Positions 26,991 to 35,704 are shown, counted from the stretch's first letter. The stretch: 64,000 bases of DNA from a bacterium (GCA_028824015.1 JAPPFC010000036.1:221949-285948), one strand, 5' to 3'. The notes: generated by a model not told the origin, from the letters alone. Numbers and translations are program-made.

Positions 26991-28189
26991 GAAGGCAACC
27001 GGACCTCGTGCACGAGCTCATCACCCTCCACCGACAGCCGTCCGAGGTCTTCACCGTTCCCTCCGATTCCCTCGCCTATCAGACCGACCAGGGTTCCGGC
27101 ATCCTCTCCTGCTTCGATCAAGGAAGGATCAACCATAGCCTCGATGGCGTTGCGGTACGTGCCGATCCCCCCGGCTATGTCATAGTCGTTGAGGCGCAGG
27201 TGACAGCGCCAGTACTCCTTCCAAGCCGCTCCGGGGTCGGTCGCCCCGCTGGGATCCATCACCGCGAACAGTTCATACCCCGAGTTCCTGACAACGTCCT
27301 CCATGACCTCATTACCCAGCGTGTTCCTCACCTCCAGCCAGAGCAGGGCGAGCCAGAAGCGGTAAACGTCGTGGATGGCGTCGCGCCATCCGAACAGGCA
27401 CTCTTCGACAAGCTCGATCGCCTCTTCCCGGTTTCCGCCTTCCACTCGTTGAATCAACCGGTCGAGGGGATGTGTGGCAATCCACACCAGTTGCTCGTCG
27501 GTCAGCCATCGGCCCGGATCGGCTGCCTTTACTTCCAGACTCGCCCGATCCGGCAAGGGGAGTTCGGCCCGCTCGTAGAACTCGTCGGGGGGGAGATGAC
27601 CGTCCTTGTAGGTGTGCTGCAGGCAGATCCCCTGCTCCCGCAGCGGAGTCCAGCCTTCGACGATGAACACCGCCTTGTTGTAGCGAAGGGCGGCGTGGCC
27701 CATCTCCGAGCAGTGGTTGCAATAGCTCGGATAGTCGGTGGACATGAAAGTAGAGAGAGTCGGGCGCACCGAGAGAGGCAGCGCCCGTTTGCCCTGGTAT
27801 TTCCCCTCCTGGATCAAACGCATGCCGCTTCCGCACGGACCCAGGATGAAAGTGAACCTTTCAGGATCCTCCACCAGTTCGAACTCGGTGGCGTGCCAAT
27901 GCCACCCGGCCGCGATGTTGTTGAGCCGCTGCATTATCGGACCCTGCGAATACTGGGGTATCTCCCCGTCACCCATCAGATCCAGTACCACCCGCCGACC
28001 GATGGCCTCACCTTCCTCGGGCCCCGCAATCCGGATCCCTTCAGCCAGCGTCCTGGCCACCGCGTTACGGAGCCCATCGTGCACTATGACGTATTCGGCC
28101 TTGAGCAGGTCAGCGATCTCTCGGCACCGGCCCGCATCCCCGCCTTCTACTGCTTCGATCAGTTCGTCAAATCGGGTGGAGAGTGGCAA
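26987..28189 (-). CDS. Unrecognised 400-residue protein with conserved-looking Cys/His motifs
   Basis: I do not recognise this family with confidence. The protein is soluble, with no signal peptide or membrane helix. Its N-terminal 80 residues look helical (VEGGDAGRCREIADLLKAEYVIVHDGLRN). The centre holds candidate metal or cofactor ligands: GWHWHATEF, ILGPCGSGMRL, DYPSYCNHCSEMGHAAL and ICLQHTYKDG. A second helical region includes HDVYRFWLALLWLEV. The CxxC plus His pattern would suit a zinc or iron-sulfur site. It is translationally coupled (ATGA overlap) to the Gfo/Idh/MocA dehydrogenase downstream, so a role in the same sugar or aldehyde pathway is plausible. No catalytic function is claimed. 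Confidence 0.7.
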   Translation of the reverse strand: MPLSTRFDELIEAVEGGDAGRCREIADLLKAEYVIVHDGLRNAVARTLAEGIRIAGPEEGEAIGRRVVLDLMGDGEIPQYSQGPIMQRLNNIAAGWHWHATEFELVEDPERFTFILGPCGSGMRLIQEGKYQGKRALPLSVRPTLSTFMSTDYPSYCNHCSEMGHAALRYNKAVFIVEGWTPLREQGICLQHTYKDGHLPPDEFYERAELPLPDRASLEVKAADPGRWLTDEQLVWIATHPLDRLIQRVEGGNREEAIELVEECLFGWRDAIHDVYRFWLALLWLEVRNTLGNEVMEDVVRNSGYELFAVMDPSGATDPGAAWKEYWRCHLRLNDYDIAGGIGTYRNAIEAMVDPSLIEAGEDAGTLVGLIGEGIGGNGEDLGRLSVEGDELVHEVRLPS

Positions 28190-28405
28190 GGCCCGGTCCT
28201 TCCCGCTTCACGCCGCTATTGGTGCGGCGATGGTTGTTGTACTCTTCTCCGGCATGCTAACGGATCGATCGGCATCGATCCGGCCCTGAGTGCCGATCTT
28301 TTCGGTGGTCAGTCCAGCGGGAGGCGCCATTTGGGGATAGGAACTAAGTGATCGGGTAACCGCATCAAAACTCCATCATCCATTGGCCATCATCTGAGCG
28401 GGAAT

Positions 28406-28447
28406 ATATCAGATTATCTGTGTGTTATGCTTTATGTAATCTGATAT
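28406..28447. promoter_or_regulatory. Inverted repeat upstream of hsp20, candidate operator
   Basis: ATATCAGATTA (28406-28416) and its exact complement TAATCTGATAT (28437-28447) flank 20 bases that include TTATGCTTTATG. The repeat ends 28 bases before the Hsp20 start. The stretch is far more AT-rich than the surroundings. It does not match CIRCE (TTAGCACTC) or the HspR box (CTTGAGT), so it may be a site for a different heat-shock regulator. Confidence 0.55.
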
Positions 28448-28475
28448 TCCTAGCCTCAGCAGAAAGGAAGTGCCC

Positions 28476-28871
28476 ATGTTGGCAAGGATCAATCCCCTCT
28501 TCGAGTTCCCCTCCGCGGTCTCCAACACCCTCCCCGCCGAGGTCTACCTGGCGGACGACAACTTCGTGGTGACGGTGGACATGCCGGGGATGGACCCCGA
28601 GATGATCGATGTGGAGGTGTCCAAGAACACTCTCACCATCTCCGCCCAGCGCGACACCGCCGCCGCCCGACCGGAGGAGGCCCGGGTGTTCTTCGTGGAG
28701 CGACCCAGCGGGAGCTTTCGCCGCAGGTTCGTGATAGGCAACGACCTCGACATCACCGAGACCACCAGCTCCTACGAGAACGGCGTCCTCACCCTCAACA
28801 TCCCGGTGGCCGCCTCGTCCCGGCCCCGGAAGATTCCGGTGACCGGCGGAGCCAACGGTCCGACTGCCTGA
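28476..28871 (+). CDS. Small heat-shock protein Hsp20 (alpha-crystallin domain)
   Basis: A 131-residue ATP-independent chaperone that holds unfolding proteins. The alpha-crystallin domain spans about residues 18-115, with VYLADDNFVVTVDMPGMDPEMIDVEVSKNTLTISAQR, the loop and GSFRRRFVIG, and the signature YENGVLTLNIPV. A C-terminal I-P-V like motif (RKIPVTG) resembles the IxI/V oligomerisation motif. ATG 28476 has AGAAAGGAAG at ideal spacing; the in-frame GTG at 28470 is less likely. An inverted repeat and AT-rich promoter region lie just upstream. Confidence 0.93.
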   Translation: MLARINPLFEFPSAVSNTLPAEVYLADDNFVVTVDMPGMDPEMIDVEVSKNTLTISAQRDTAAARPEEARVFFVERPSGSFRRRFVIGNDLDITETTSSYENGVLTLNIPVAASSRPRKIPVTGGANGPTA

Positions 28872-28929
28872 GGACCTCCCACCGAATCGCATTGCCGCGG
28901 GTCGTGGAAAAGTTCCTAAACTGCGACCC

Positions 28930-30225
28930 GTGGCCTTACCCAAAGACCTAGCGGGTTTCTCCACCCGGGCTATTCACGCCGGCCAGCGGCCCGACCCCGA
29001 GACCGGGGCGCGGGCCATGCCCATCTACGCCACCAGTTCCTTCGTCTTCGAAGACGCCCAATCCGCCGCGGATTTGTTCGCGCTCCAGAATTACGGGGAC
29101 ATCTACACCCGGATCAGCAATCCCACCACCTCCGCCTTCGAGGAGCGGATCGCCTCCCTGGAAGGAGGGCTGGGAGGACTTGCCACCGCTTCCGGACAGG
29201 CCGCCCAACTCATAGCGGTGCTGACCATCTGCAAGGAGGGGGACGAGATCGTGGCGGCCCGCAACCTGTACGGCGGCACCATCACCCAGTTCGACGTGAC
29301 CCTCCGGCGCATGGGAATCCACACCACTTTCGTGGACGCCACCCGCCTGGAGAACATAGAGGAAGCCATCACCGATCGCACCAAGCTGGTCTACGGGGAG
29401 ACGATCGGCAATCCCCGCGGGGAGGTGCTCGACATGGAGCCGATCGCCGGCATCGCCCATGACCACGGGATTCCCCTGATGATCGACAACACCTTCGCCT
29501 CCCCTTGGCTGTGCCGGCCCTTCGAATGGGGAGCCGACATCGTGGTCCACTCCGCCACCAAGTTCATAGGCGGGCACGGGGTGGTGATCGCCGGCGCAAT
29601 CGTGGAGTCGGGCCTCTTCCCGTGGGACAACGGCAACTTCGGGGTGATGACCGATCCTTCCCCCGCCTATCACGGGCTGCGCTTCTGGGAGAATTTCCGG
29701 GAGTACGCCTATCTCACCAAGGCGCGCACCGAGTTGCTGCGCGACGTGGGCGCCGCCATCTCGCCCTTCAACTCCTTCCTTCTGCTGCTGGGCCTGGAGA
29801 CTCTCCCTCTGCGGATGGAGCGGCATGTGAAGAACGCCCGCGAGGTGGCCCTGTTCCTGGCCGCAAACCCGGCCGTGTCCTGGGTGAGCTATCCCATCTT
29901 TCCCGACAGCCCGGGAAGGGACCTCGTCGAGAAGTACACCCCGGCCGGGCCGGGAGCGGTGTTAACATTCGGACTGAAGAAGGGCTACGCGGCGGGAGTG
30001 CGGTTCATCGAGTCGGTGCAACTGGCCAGTCACCTCGCCAATGTGGGCGACACCAAGACGCTGGTGATCCATCCGGCGTCCACCACCCATCAGCAGGTCT
30101 CCCCGGAGGCCCGGGCGGCGGCCGGAGTGGGTGACGACACGGTCCGCATATCGGTGGGGATCGAGGACATCGAGGACATCCTTTCGGACCTCGACTACGC
30201 CCTGGAGGCGGCGGCCCGTGTCTGA
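28930..30225 (+). CDS. metY: O-acetylhomoserine aminocarboxypropyltransferase (MetY-like)
   Basis: A 431-residue PLP enzyme of the Cys/Met metabolism family. It makes homocysteine from O-acetylhomoserine and sulfide. Typical segments are GFSTRAIHAGQRPDPETGARAMPIYATSSFVF, YTRISNPTTSAFEERIASLEGG, the Tyr/Gly pair NLYGGT and the lysine motif VHSATKFIGGHG. The C-terminal HPASTTHQQ is a MetY/MetZ landmark. The length fits MetY rather than cystathionine gamma-synthase. It starts with GTG without a visible Shine-Dalgarno sequence, and a 7-base inverted repeat (CGGGTCG 28898-28904, CGACCCG 28924-28930) overlaps the start. Homocysteine from this enzyme could be methylated by the BHMT-like protein at 34.5 kb. 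Confidence 0.92.
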   Translation: MALPKDLAGFSTRAIHAGQRPDPETGARAMPIYATSSFVFEDAQSAADLFALQNYGDIYTRISNPTTSAFEERIASLEGGLGGLATASGQAAQLIAVLTICKEGDEIVAARNLYGGTITQFDVTLRRMGIHTTFVDATRLENIEEAITDRTKLVYGETIGNPRGEVLDMEPIAGIAHDHGIPLMIDNTFASPWLCRPFEWGADIVVHSATKFIGGHGVVIAGAIVESGLFPWDNGNFGVMTDPSPAYHGLRFWENFREYAYLTKARTELLRDVGAAISPFNSFLLLLGLETLPLRMERHVKNAREVALFLAANPAVSWVSYPIFPDSPGRDLVEKYTPAGPGAVLTFGLKKGYAAGVRFIESVQLASHLANVGDTKTLVIHPASTTHQQVSPEARAAAGVGDDTVRISVGIEDIEDILSDLDYALEAAARV

Positions 30226-30700
30226 GCGCCCCCATGACGCCACCGCCACCGAGCGGCTGGCGATTCTGCGCAAAGCCCGCAGCGTGGCCCTGCTGGGAGT
30301 CTCGGCCAACCCGCTGCGCTCCTCCAACTTCGTCGCCACCTACCTGATCCGCACCCCCTACCTCATCCACCCGGTCAACCCCGCCTATCCCGACGTACTG
30401 GGAATCCCCACCTTTCCCAGCCTGGCCGATCTCCCCGAACCCCCCGACATCGTGGATGTGTTCCGCCGCCGGGACCAGCTACCCGGGGTGGTGGAGGAGG
30501 CGATCGAAGTCGGCGCCAAGGTGGTCTGGTTCCAGCTGGGACTTCGTCACGAGGAAGCTGCAGCCCGGGCCCGAGAAGCCGGATTGCAGGTCGTCCAGGA
30601 CCTCTGTCTCAAAATCGAGCACGCTCGGTTCGCCGGAGGACTGCACACCGCCGGGTTCAACACCGGAGTCATCTCTTCTCGCCGGCGCCGACCTATCTGA
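30218..30700 (+). CDS. CoA-binding protein (YccU-like)
   Basis: A 160-residue Rossmann-fold protein of the CoA_binding/YccU family. The glycine-containing loop is SVALLGVSANPLRSSNFVATYLI, followed by HPVNPAYPDVLGIPTFPSLADLPEPPDIVDVFRR and KVVWFQLGLRHEEAAARAREAGLQVVQDLCLKIEHARF, all typical. The GTG start at 30218 overlaps the metY stop by 8 bases, so the two are translationally coupled, an arrangement I regard as common for this family with MetY. Its stop overlaps the end of the convergent dinG. Precise role unknown. Confidence 0.88.
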   Translation: MSERPHDATATERLAILRKARSVALLGVSANPLRSSNFVATYLIRTPYLIHPVNPAYPDVLGIPTFPSLADLPEPPDIVDVFRRRDQLPGVVEEAIEVGAKVVWFQLGLRHEEAAARAREAGLQVVQDLCLKIEHARFAGGLHTAGFNTGVISSRRRRPI

Positions 30701-33662
30701 TCCCGTCCGGCCCGGCCGCCAAGTGGCGGGCGATGGCCCGGTAGCACTGGTGGGGTCGCTCGGCTCTCAACACCGGAGGGGAACCGGTGAGGCTGTCGAG
30801 GAACCAGGAGGAGTAGCGGGCGGTTCCCAGTCGCTTGTCGAGCACCACCAGCACTCCCCGGTCCACGGGAGTGCGGATCAAGCGCCCGGCGCCCTGCCGG
30901 AATCCCAGCACCGCCTCGGGTAGGAGGAAGTCCTCGAACGGGTTTCCCCCTCGTCGGGCGATCACTTCCTGGCGGGCGGCGACCACCGGATCCTCGGGAG
31001 AGGAGAAGGGGAGCTTCTCCATCACCAGCAGGCTCAGCGCCTCACCGGGAACATCGATCCCCTGCCAGAACGTGCCGCTGCCCAAAAGACAGGTGGGCTG
31101 GGAGGGGTTGCGAAGGCCCTCGGTGAGTTCCGGCGCCGAGGCCTCGCCCTGGCAGAGCACCGTGAAGCCGGGAAAGAGGCGGTCTCTCAGGTACCCCGCC
31201 GCCCGCTCCATCCTCCGGTTGGCGGTGAACAGCGCCAGCGCCCGGCCCCGGCTGACCTCGAACAGGCGGGCCATCTCCGCCGGAGCGACCTCGGCGAACT
31301 CCTCCAGGCTGGTTCCACTGGGATTGGGCAGGTACCCGGGAATCACCACCAGCATCTGCCTGGGAAGGTCGGGGAAGGGACTGTCCAACCGCTCCTTGCG
31401 ACTGTCACCGATTCCCAAACCGGCCGCGACGTAGTCAAAGGACCCTGCCACCGTGAGAGTGGCCGAGGTCATTATCACCGACTTCTTCTCCTCCCAGACC
31501 TCCGTCAGGCGTTCGTTAACTTCCAGCGGGACGGCGCTCATCCCCCAGCGCCACTCTCCTTCCCACCAGGCAAGGTCGCAGACCAAGGCCACCTCCAGGA
31601 GGTCTTCGGAGTCGATGTTCGCCATCTGGAAGCAAAGTTCCGCGATCGTCTTCGCTCCCCCGGCTGCGTAGGTGATCCGCCGGTTCAACTCTTCGGGCGA
31701 CCGACCGGCCCGCAAGCGCTCGGGCACCGGCAGGCTGTCGAGTGCCTGGGACAGGAGGGAGAACGCCTCCGCCAGGTGTTCCAGGGCCTCGGTCACCTCC
31801 TGCCACCGGGAGCGGTTGAGGTCCACCCGGGTGATGCGGGTGGAGAAGGTCTCCTCCTCCCCGGCCGGCCACCTGCGGGTCGCATCGAGGTAGTCCAAGA
31901 GAGTGTCCCCCAGGTCGTCGATGCGGGGCTCGCAGAGCCGCCAGTAGCGCACCACCCGCTCGGCGGCGACCTGGCCACTGTCCCCCGCCGGGCCGGACGG
32001 CAGGGAAGCCAGATAGCGACGCAGCAGGCTTCCCGAGGACCGGGTGCGGTACACCATGTGGAGGAGGCGCCAGAGGGCGCGCCGGCTCACCGACCCCGTG
32101 AAGGCGGACCGCGCCGCCGACTCCAACTCGTGCGCCTCGTCCACTATCAGACGCGGGCTGTAGCCGGTCATCTGGTCGCGAAGCAGCATCAACGAATGGT
32201 TGGCCACCACGATCTGCGCCGCCGAGAGCCGCTTCAATGCCCGCACGAAAAAGCACCGCCTCTCCAGGGCGTTGCGGGCTCTGCCGGGAGTCTCGGTCAT
32301 CGACAGCCGGGACCGGAGCCGGTACATGGTGGCGTCGCGTCTTCTGAGCCAGCCGTCGCGGAGATCGTCCCACTCTCCGGTGGGAGTCTCCGCCGCCCAA
32401 CCCAACACCACCGCCAGGGCCAGGCCGAGATGATGATCCGCCAGATGACCGGAGGCCTCGTCTCCGAAGAGGGGGTTGTCCCGGATTCGACCCGACTCGA
32501 AGGGATCGAGCCACACCAACTCCTCTGCCAGGGCATGCACCGACAGATAGTTGCTGAGCCCTTTCAGGACCGTCCATCGAACCGGCGACAGCCGGTCCGA
32601 GATGTCGCGCAGGGTCAGGCAAACCTGGTCCTGCAACGCCTTGGTGTAGGTGGAGACGAGCACCTGGGTGTTCCAGGCAGCGGCCAGGCGAGCGGCGGGC
32701 ACCAGGTAGGCAAGCGTCTTGCCGGTGCCGGTGGGGGCCTCCACCATGAGGTTCTCGGACCGGGCAAGGCTGGTGGCCACCTGTTGGGCCATCTCCTCCT
32801 GCGACGGCCGATGCTCCATGCCCTCGGTCATCAGTCCTCCCCCCTCGGTCAGTGGAGCCACCAATCCGGGGAGATCTATATCGCGTTCGACTTCCTCTTC
32901 CCCGGTCAGTTCATCGAGTGCCGGCCCGGGAAGGGGAACCCGTTCTTCTTCGGACAGGGGAGGCAGCGGGATCACCTCCACCAGGTCCGGCCGGTAGGCC
33001 GCCCCGATATCGGCTATGTCAGGCTGGCAGAAGACCGCCCACGGGTGACCCGTGATCTCCAGGATCCACCGCTGGGCGCGACGGACCGGATCATCGCGGT
33101 TCAGTTCCCCGAGCAACCCTTCCATCACTCCCCACACCCTCCGGGCGTCCGAGAGGGCCCGGTGAGCAGGCCCGATGCCTTCACCCACGCCGAAGTGGGC
33201 CGCCAGGTCAACCAGGCGACGCGAACGCGGGGGTATGCCTCCCCCGATGTCGGGGACCGACTCTCTCCCGGCCCGGGGGAACACCACATGAGCCAACTCG
33301 AGGGTGTCTAGTCGCTCTCCCCTAGGTTCCCCCAGGCCAACCCGGTCCAGTTCCGCCAGTAGCAGGAGATAGTCATAGGTGCTCCCGTTGTGGGCGACCA
33401 GTGGGAGGTCCCCGCAGAATTCCAGGAAACTCTCGAGGGTCGGCCCCCTGGACGGCGCCCCCCGCAGGGTCTCGGGCGTGAGGCCGGTCAACTCGACAGT
33501 CAGGGAGGCCAGGGGTCGACCCGGGGTGGGAGCGACCAGGGTGGAAAACTCTCTCGATACCCTGCCGTCCTCCACCAACAGGGCGCCGACTTCGATGATC
33601 TCTTGGCCCTCCGGGCGGGGATGATCGGTGTTCGCTTCCAGATCGAAGACCACAAACCGCAT
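30693..33662 (-). CDS. dinG: DinG-family helicase with N-terminal DnaQ-like exonuclease
   Basis: A 989-residue two-part enzyme. Residues 1-170 are a DEDDh exonuclease: FVVFDLEANT (Asp/Glu), VAHNGSTYDY (Asp) and HRALSDAR (His/Asp). The helicase part has Walker A EAPTGTGKT, the DEAH box in LIVDEAHELESAAR, VVANHSLML, VIMTSATLT and the C-terminal QGAGRLIRTPVDRG. The iron-sulfur cysteines of Gram-negative DinG are missing; the region has only RRCFFVR. This matches the Gram-positive form where the exonuclease replaces part of the function. The ATG at 33662 starts the exonuclease domain directly. It probably resolves DNA or RNA-DNA structures. Confidence 0.93.
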   Translation of the reverse strand: MRFVVFDLEANTDHPRPEGQEIIEVGALLVEDGRVSREFSTLVAPTPGRPLASLTVELTGLTPETLRGAPSRGPTLESFLEFCGDLPLVAHNGSTYDYLLLLAELDRVGLGEPRGERLDTLELAHVVFPRAGRESVPDIGGGIPPRSRRLVDLAAHFGVGEGIGPAHRALSDARRVWGVMEGLLGELNRDDPVRRAQRWILEITGHPWAVFCQPDIADIGAAYRPDLVEVIPLPPLSEEERVPLPGPALDELTGEEEVERDIDLPGLVAPLTEGGGLMTEGMEHRPSQEEMAQQVATSLARSENLMVEAPTGTGKTLAYLVPAARLAAAWNTQVLVSTYTKALQDQVCLTLRDISDRLSPVRWTVLKGLSNYLSVHALAEELVWLDPFESGRIRDNPLFGDEASGHLADHHLGLALAVVLGWAAETPTGEWDDLRDGWLRRRDATMYRLRSRLSMTETPGRARNALERRCFFVRALKRLSAAQIVVANHSLMLLRDQMTGYSPRLIVDEAHELESAARSAFTGSVSRRALWRLLHMVYRTRSSGSLLRRYLASLPSGPAGDSGQVAAERVVRYWRLCEPRIDDLGDTLLDYLDATRRWPAGEEETFSTRITRVDLNRSRWQEVTEALEHLAEAFSLLSQALDSLPVPERLRAGRSPEELNRRITYAAGGAKTIAELCFQMANIDSEDLLEVALVCDLAWWEGEWRWGMSAVPLEVNERLTEVWEEKKSVIMTSATLTVAGSFDYVAAGLGIGDSRKERLDSPFPDLPRQMLVVIPGYLPNPSGTSLEEFAEVAPAEMARLFEVSRGRALALFTANRRMERAAGYLRDRLFPGFTVLCQGEASAPELTEGLRNPSQPTCLLGSGTFWQGIDVPGEALSLLVMEKLPFSSPEDPVVAARQEVIARRGGNPFEDFLLPEAVLGFRQGAGRLIRTPVDRGVLVVLDKRLGTARYSSWFLDSLTGSPPVLRAERPHQCYRAIARHLAAGPDGIR

Positions 33663-33758
33663 AAGGGCAGTGTATGAAAGATGATGGGACAAATTCGCCA
33701 ATCCCGCCGACATCAACCCCACCCTGAAAGATCGAGTCTTGGGGCTCATCAGACGGGC

Positions 33759-34160
33759 TCAGCCGCGTTGCTCTTCTTTCTGCCCACCTACGCCGCGAAG
33801 GGCCTGATCGAAGGTCTTGATCTCCTTGATTCCCCGTCTGCGACAACTTGCAAGGTGACAAAGATCCCGGGCTCCCAGGGTGGGGAACTGGTCAAAAAGC
33901 TGCCGAGCAAGTGTCACGTCCTCCAACTCCAGGGGCCAGACCTCCACTCTGTGCCTGGCGATCAGGGACAGCGCGGCATCTAGGATGGGCTGTCTCGATA
34001 CCGGGACGTAGGCATGCAACAGTTCCTGGAGCACCTCCGCCGACGTACACAGGGGGGTGTGGTTCCGCTGGCACTCGAGGAAGAACTCACGGGCCGCATT
34101 CCGCAGAGGATGGGGACGGCCCACCGCATACATGAAGACATTCGTGTCGACAAAGATCAC
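33759..34160 (-). CDS. PIN-domain toxin of a VapBC-type module
   Basis: A 133-residue PIN-domain ribonuclease. Acidic residues expected for the metal site are seen in MIFVDTNVFMYA (Asp), SAEVLQELLHAY (Glu) and TLGARDLCHLASC (Asp). It would cleave RNA when freed from its antitoxin. The gene overlaps the antitoxin by 4 bases and follows it in the same direction, the standard VapBC order. The C-terminal tail is Lys/Glu/Gln-rich. Confidence 0.88.
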   Translation of the reverse strand: MIFVDTNVFMYAVGRPHPLRNAAREFFLECQRNHTPLCTSAEVLQELLHAYVPVSRQPILDAALSLIARHRVEVWPLELEDVTLARQLFDQFPTLGARDLCHLASCRRRGIKEIKTFDQALRGVGGQKEEQRG

Positions 34161-34432
34161 GTTCCCGACGCCCCGCGGCGGCGAGACTCATTCATCACCG
34201 CGAGGTGCTCCTCCCAATCCGGTTCCTCAGCAGGCCCATCCAGAGCATCGCACTCCCTGAAGAACTCCTCCAAATCGGCTGTCCCCTCGAAAGGACTTAC
34301 TCTCTGCTGTTGGCGTAGCCGCTGTTGAGCGGCTGTCCTTATCCAGGCACTCAAGGTCATACCCTCCCTTCGGGCTTGATGGACGTAACGATCCCGATCC
34401 TCGTCCGGGATCACCAATTGCACTCTGGCCAT
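34157..34432 (-). CDS. VapB-type ribbon-helix-helix antitoxin
   Basis: A 91-residue small protein upstream of the PIN toxin. The N-terminal 40 residues (ARVQLVIPDEDRDRYVHQARREGMTLSAWIRTAAQQRL) fit a ribbon-helix-helix DNA-binding fold. The acidic C-terminus (DLEEFFRECDALDGPAEEPDWEEHL) is suited to neutralising the toxin. A palindrome at 34452-34470 just upstream is the likely autoregulatory operator. Confidence 0.85.
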   Translation of the reverse strand: MARVQLVIPDEDRDRYVHQARREGMTLSAWIRTAAQQRLRQQQRVSPFEGTADLEEFFRECDALDGPAEEPDWEEHLAVMNESRRRGASGT

Positions 34433-34451
34433 TACCTATACATTATAAGTA

Positions 34452-34470
34452 TGTGTATTCACTATACACA
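34452..34470. promoter_or_regulatory. Palindromic operator of the VapBC module
   Basis: TGTGTAT (34452-34458) and ATACACA (34464-34470) form a perfect 7-base inverted repeat with a 5-base centre. It lies 19 bases upstream of the antitoxin ATG on the minus strand, inside an AT-rich patch (34435-34470) that also holds the promoter. The position fits repression by the antitoxin-toxin complex. Confidence 0.6.
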
Positions 34471-34513
34471 CGGGCTATTGGAATTAGCGCAGCCAACTCC
34501 GCCGGAACCTGTC

Positions 34514-35437
34514 TCAGGATGTCGCCAACGTGGAACGGATCTCCTGGATGTGGCGGGGAGTGGATCCACAGCAGGTGCCGATTATGCGGCATCCTGCATC
34601 CATGGCCCGGCGGGCGTAGCTATCCATGAGGTCGGGACCTTGGGGATAGGTGAGCCCTCCACCCTCGTATACGGGTATCCCGCAGTTGGACTTTACGATT
34701 ACGCAGGCGGTGGGAGCATTATCCGCAATGGCGGCCGCGGCCACCAACGCCTCATCCAGCCCCGTCCCGCAGTTGGCGCCCAGAGCCGCGGGACGCCGGT
34801 CCGGGGAGAGACCCGCCCACCATTGTCCGAACTCCGAAGGCCTCAGGCCCATCATGGTCCGCCCGTTGGTGTCGAAGCTGAGAGTCACCGCGTAGGGTAA
34901 GTCAAAGCCCGTGGCCGCCTCGGTGGCGGCCGAGATCTCCTCCCAGGAGGACAGGGTCTCGATCCACAGCACGTCGGCGCCTGCATCCACCAGGGCTTCC
35001 ATCTGTTCCCGGAACACCTCCACCCCCTCGCCATGGCTCAGAGGGCCGAGCGGTTCGAACAGGTCGCCGGTGGGCCCCACGCTGGCTGCCACCGCCACCG
35101 CCTTCCCGGCGTCGGACGCCACCCGGCGGCCGATCCTCACCCCGGCCTGGTTGAACTCGGCAACCCGGTCTTCAAGACCGTGCAGGGCCAGGCGGCGGCG
35201 GTTGCCCCCGAAGGTATTGGTGAGAAACAGGTCCGCTCCCGCCTCCACGAACAGCCGGTGAACCTCCGAGATCATCCCCGGCTGCTCGATATTGAGCTTC
35301 TCCGGACAGTCCCCGCTCTCCAGGCCCAGGCTGAACAGCGTGGTGCCCATGGCGCCATCGGCCACCAGAACGCCCTTTTCCCCCAGTAGTTCTCTAAACA
35401 ATCCCCCGCCTCCGAATCGGATCGGGTCCTGTTGCAT
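34514..35437 (-). CDS. Homocysteine S-methyltransferase, betaine-homocysteine-methyltransferase-like
   Basis: A 307-residue zinc methyltransferase of the Pfam S-methyl_trans family (BHMT, MmuM, MetH N-terminus). The N-terminal VLVADGAMGTTLFSLGL is the family start. The three zinc-binding cysteines appear in GANCGTG and IGTCCGSTP. LNIEQPGMISEVHRLFVEAGADLFLTNTFGGNRRRL is also diagnostic. The methyl donor could be glycine betaine, S-methylmethionine or a methylcorrinoid. The surrounding betaine genes and metY (homocysteine synthesis) make betaine attractive, but sequence alone does not prove it. ATG 35437 follows an alternative GTG at 35440. Confidence 0.9.
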   Translation of the reverse strand: MQQDPIRFGGGGLFRELLGEKGVLVADGAMGTTLFSLGLESGDCPEKLNIEQPGMISEVHRLFVEAGADLFLTNTFGGNRRRLALHGLEDRVAEFNQAGVRIGRRVASDAGKAVAVAASVGPTGDLFEPLGPLSHGEGVEVFREQMEALVDAGADVLWIETLSSWEEISAATEAATGFDLPYAVTLSFDTNGRTMMGLRPSEFGQWWAGLSPDRRPAALGANCGTGLDEALVAAAAIADNAPTACVIVKSNCGIPVYEGGGLTYPQGPDLMDSYARRAMDAGCRIIGTCCGSTPRHIQEIRSTLATS

Positions 35438-35473
35438 CACAGCCGGCAGTGGGCGGCCCGGACCCGGCAGCGT

Positions 35474-35704
35474 TCAGAATGATGGTCGTGCCAGCCTTCG
35501 GGCCGCCTCCATGTCTTCCGCCGGCGCTTCAGCGCCGCTCTTGCCTTCTTCGGCGGCGGAAGTGCCCAAAAGGACAATGCAGAACAGTCCGAGAAGCGCC
35601 TCCCCCAGAAACTCGACGCCAACTATCTCTTCGGCGACGATCAGAAGGACACAGCACAGCAACCCCACCAGCCCGACGAGTTTTCTTACCTTTCGATCTC
35701 CCAT
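35474..35704 (-). CDS. Small two-helix membrane protein
   Basis: A 76-residue predicted protein. Residues 8-25 (KLVGLVGLLCCVLLIVAE) and about 29-50 (GVEFLGEALLGLFCIVLLGT) are hydrophobic and could span the membrane. The remainder is an acidic and basic tail (EEGKSGAEAPAEDMEAARR). It is co-directional with the methyltransferase 36 bases downstream. No family is recognised and no strong ribosome binding site is seen. It could be a real small membrane protein or a chance frame. Confidence 0.45.
   Translation of the reverse strand: MGDRKVRKLVGLVGLLCCVLLIVAEEIVGVEFLGEALLGLFCIVLLGTSAAEEGKSGAEAPAEDMEAARRLARPSF

Noticed and set aside
26690..28351. A 553-codon plus-strand open frame opposite the Gfo/Idh/MocA and unknown genes
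   Set aside because: Low-quality composition and no motifs; the minus-strand genes have coupled starts and stops and conserved motifs.
28406..28447. CIRCE or HspR box upstream of hsp20
   Set aside because: The arms do not match TTAGCACTC or CTTGAGT, so only a generic inverted repeat is reported.
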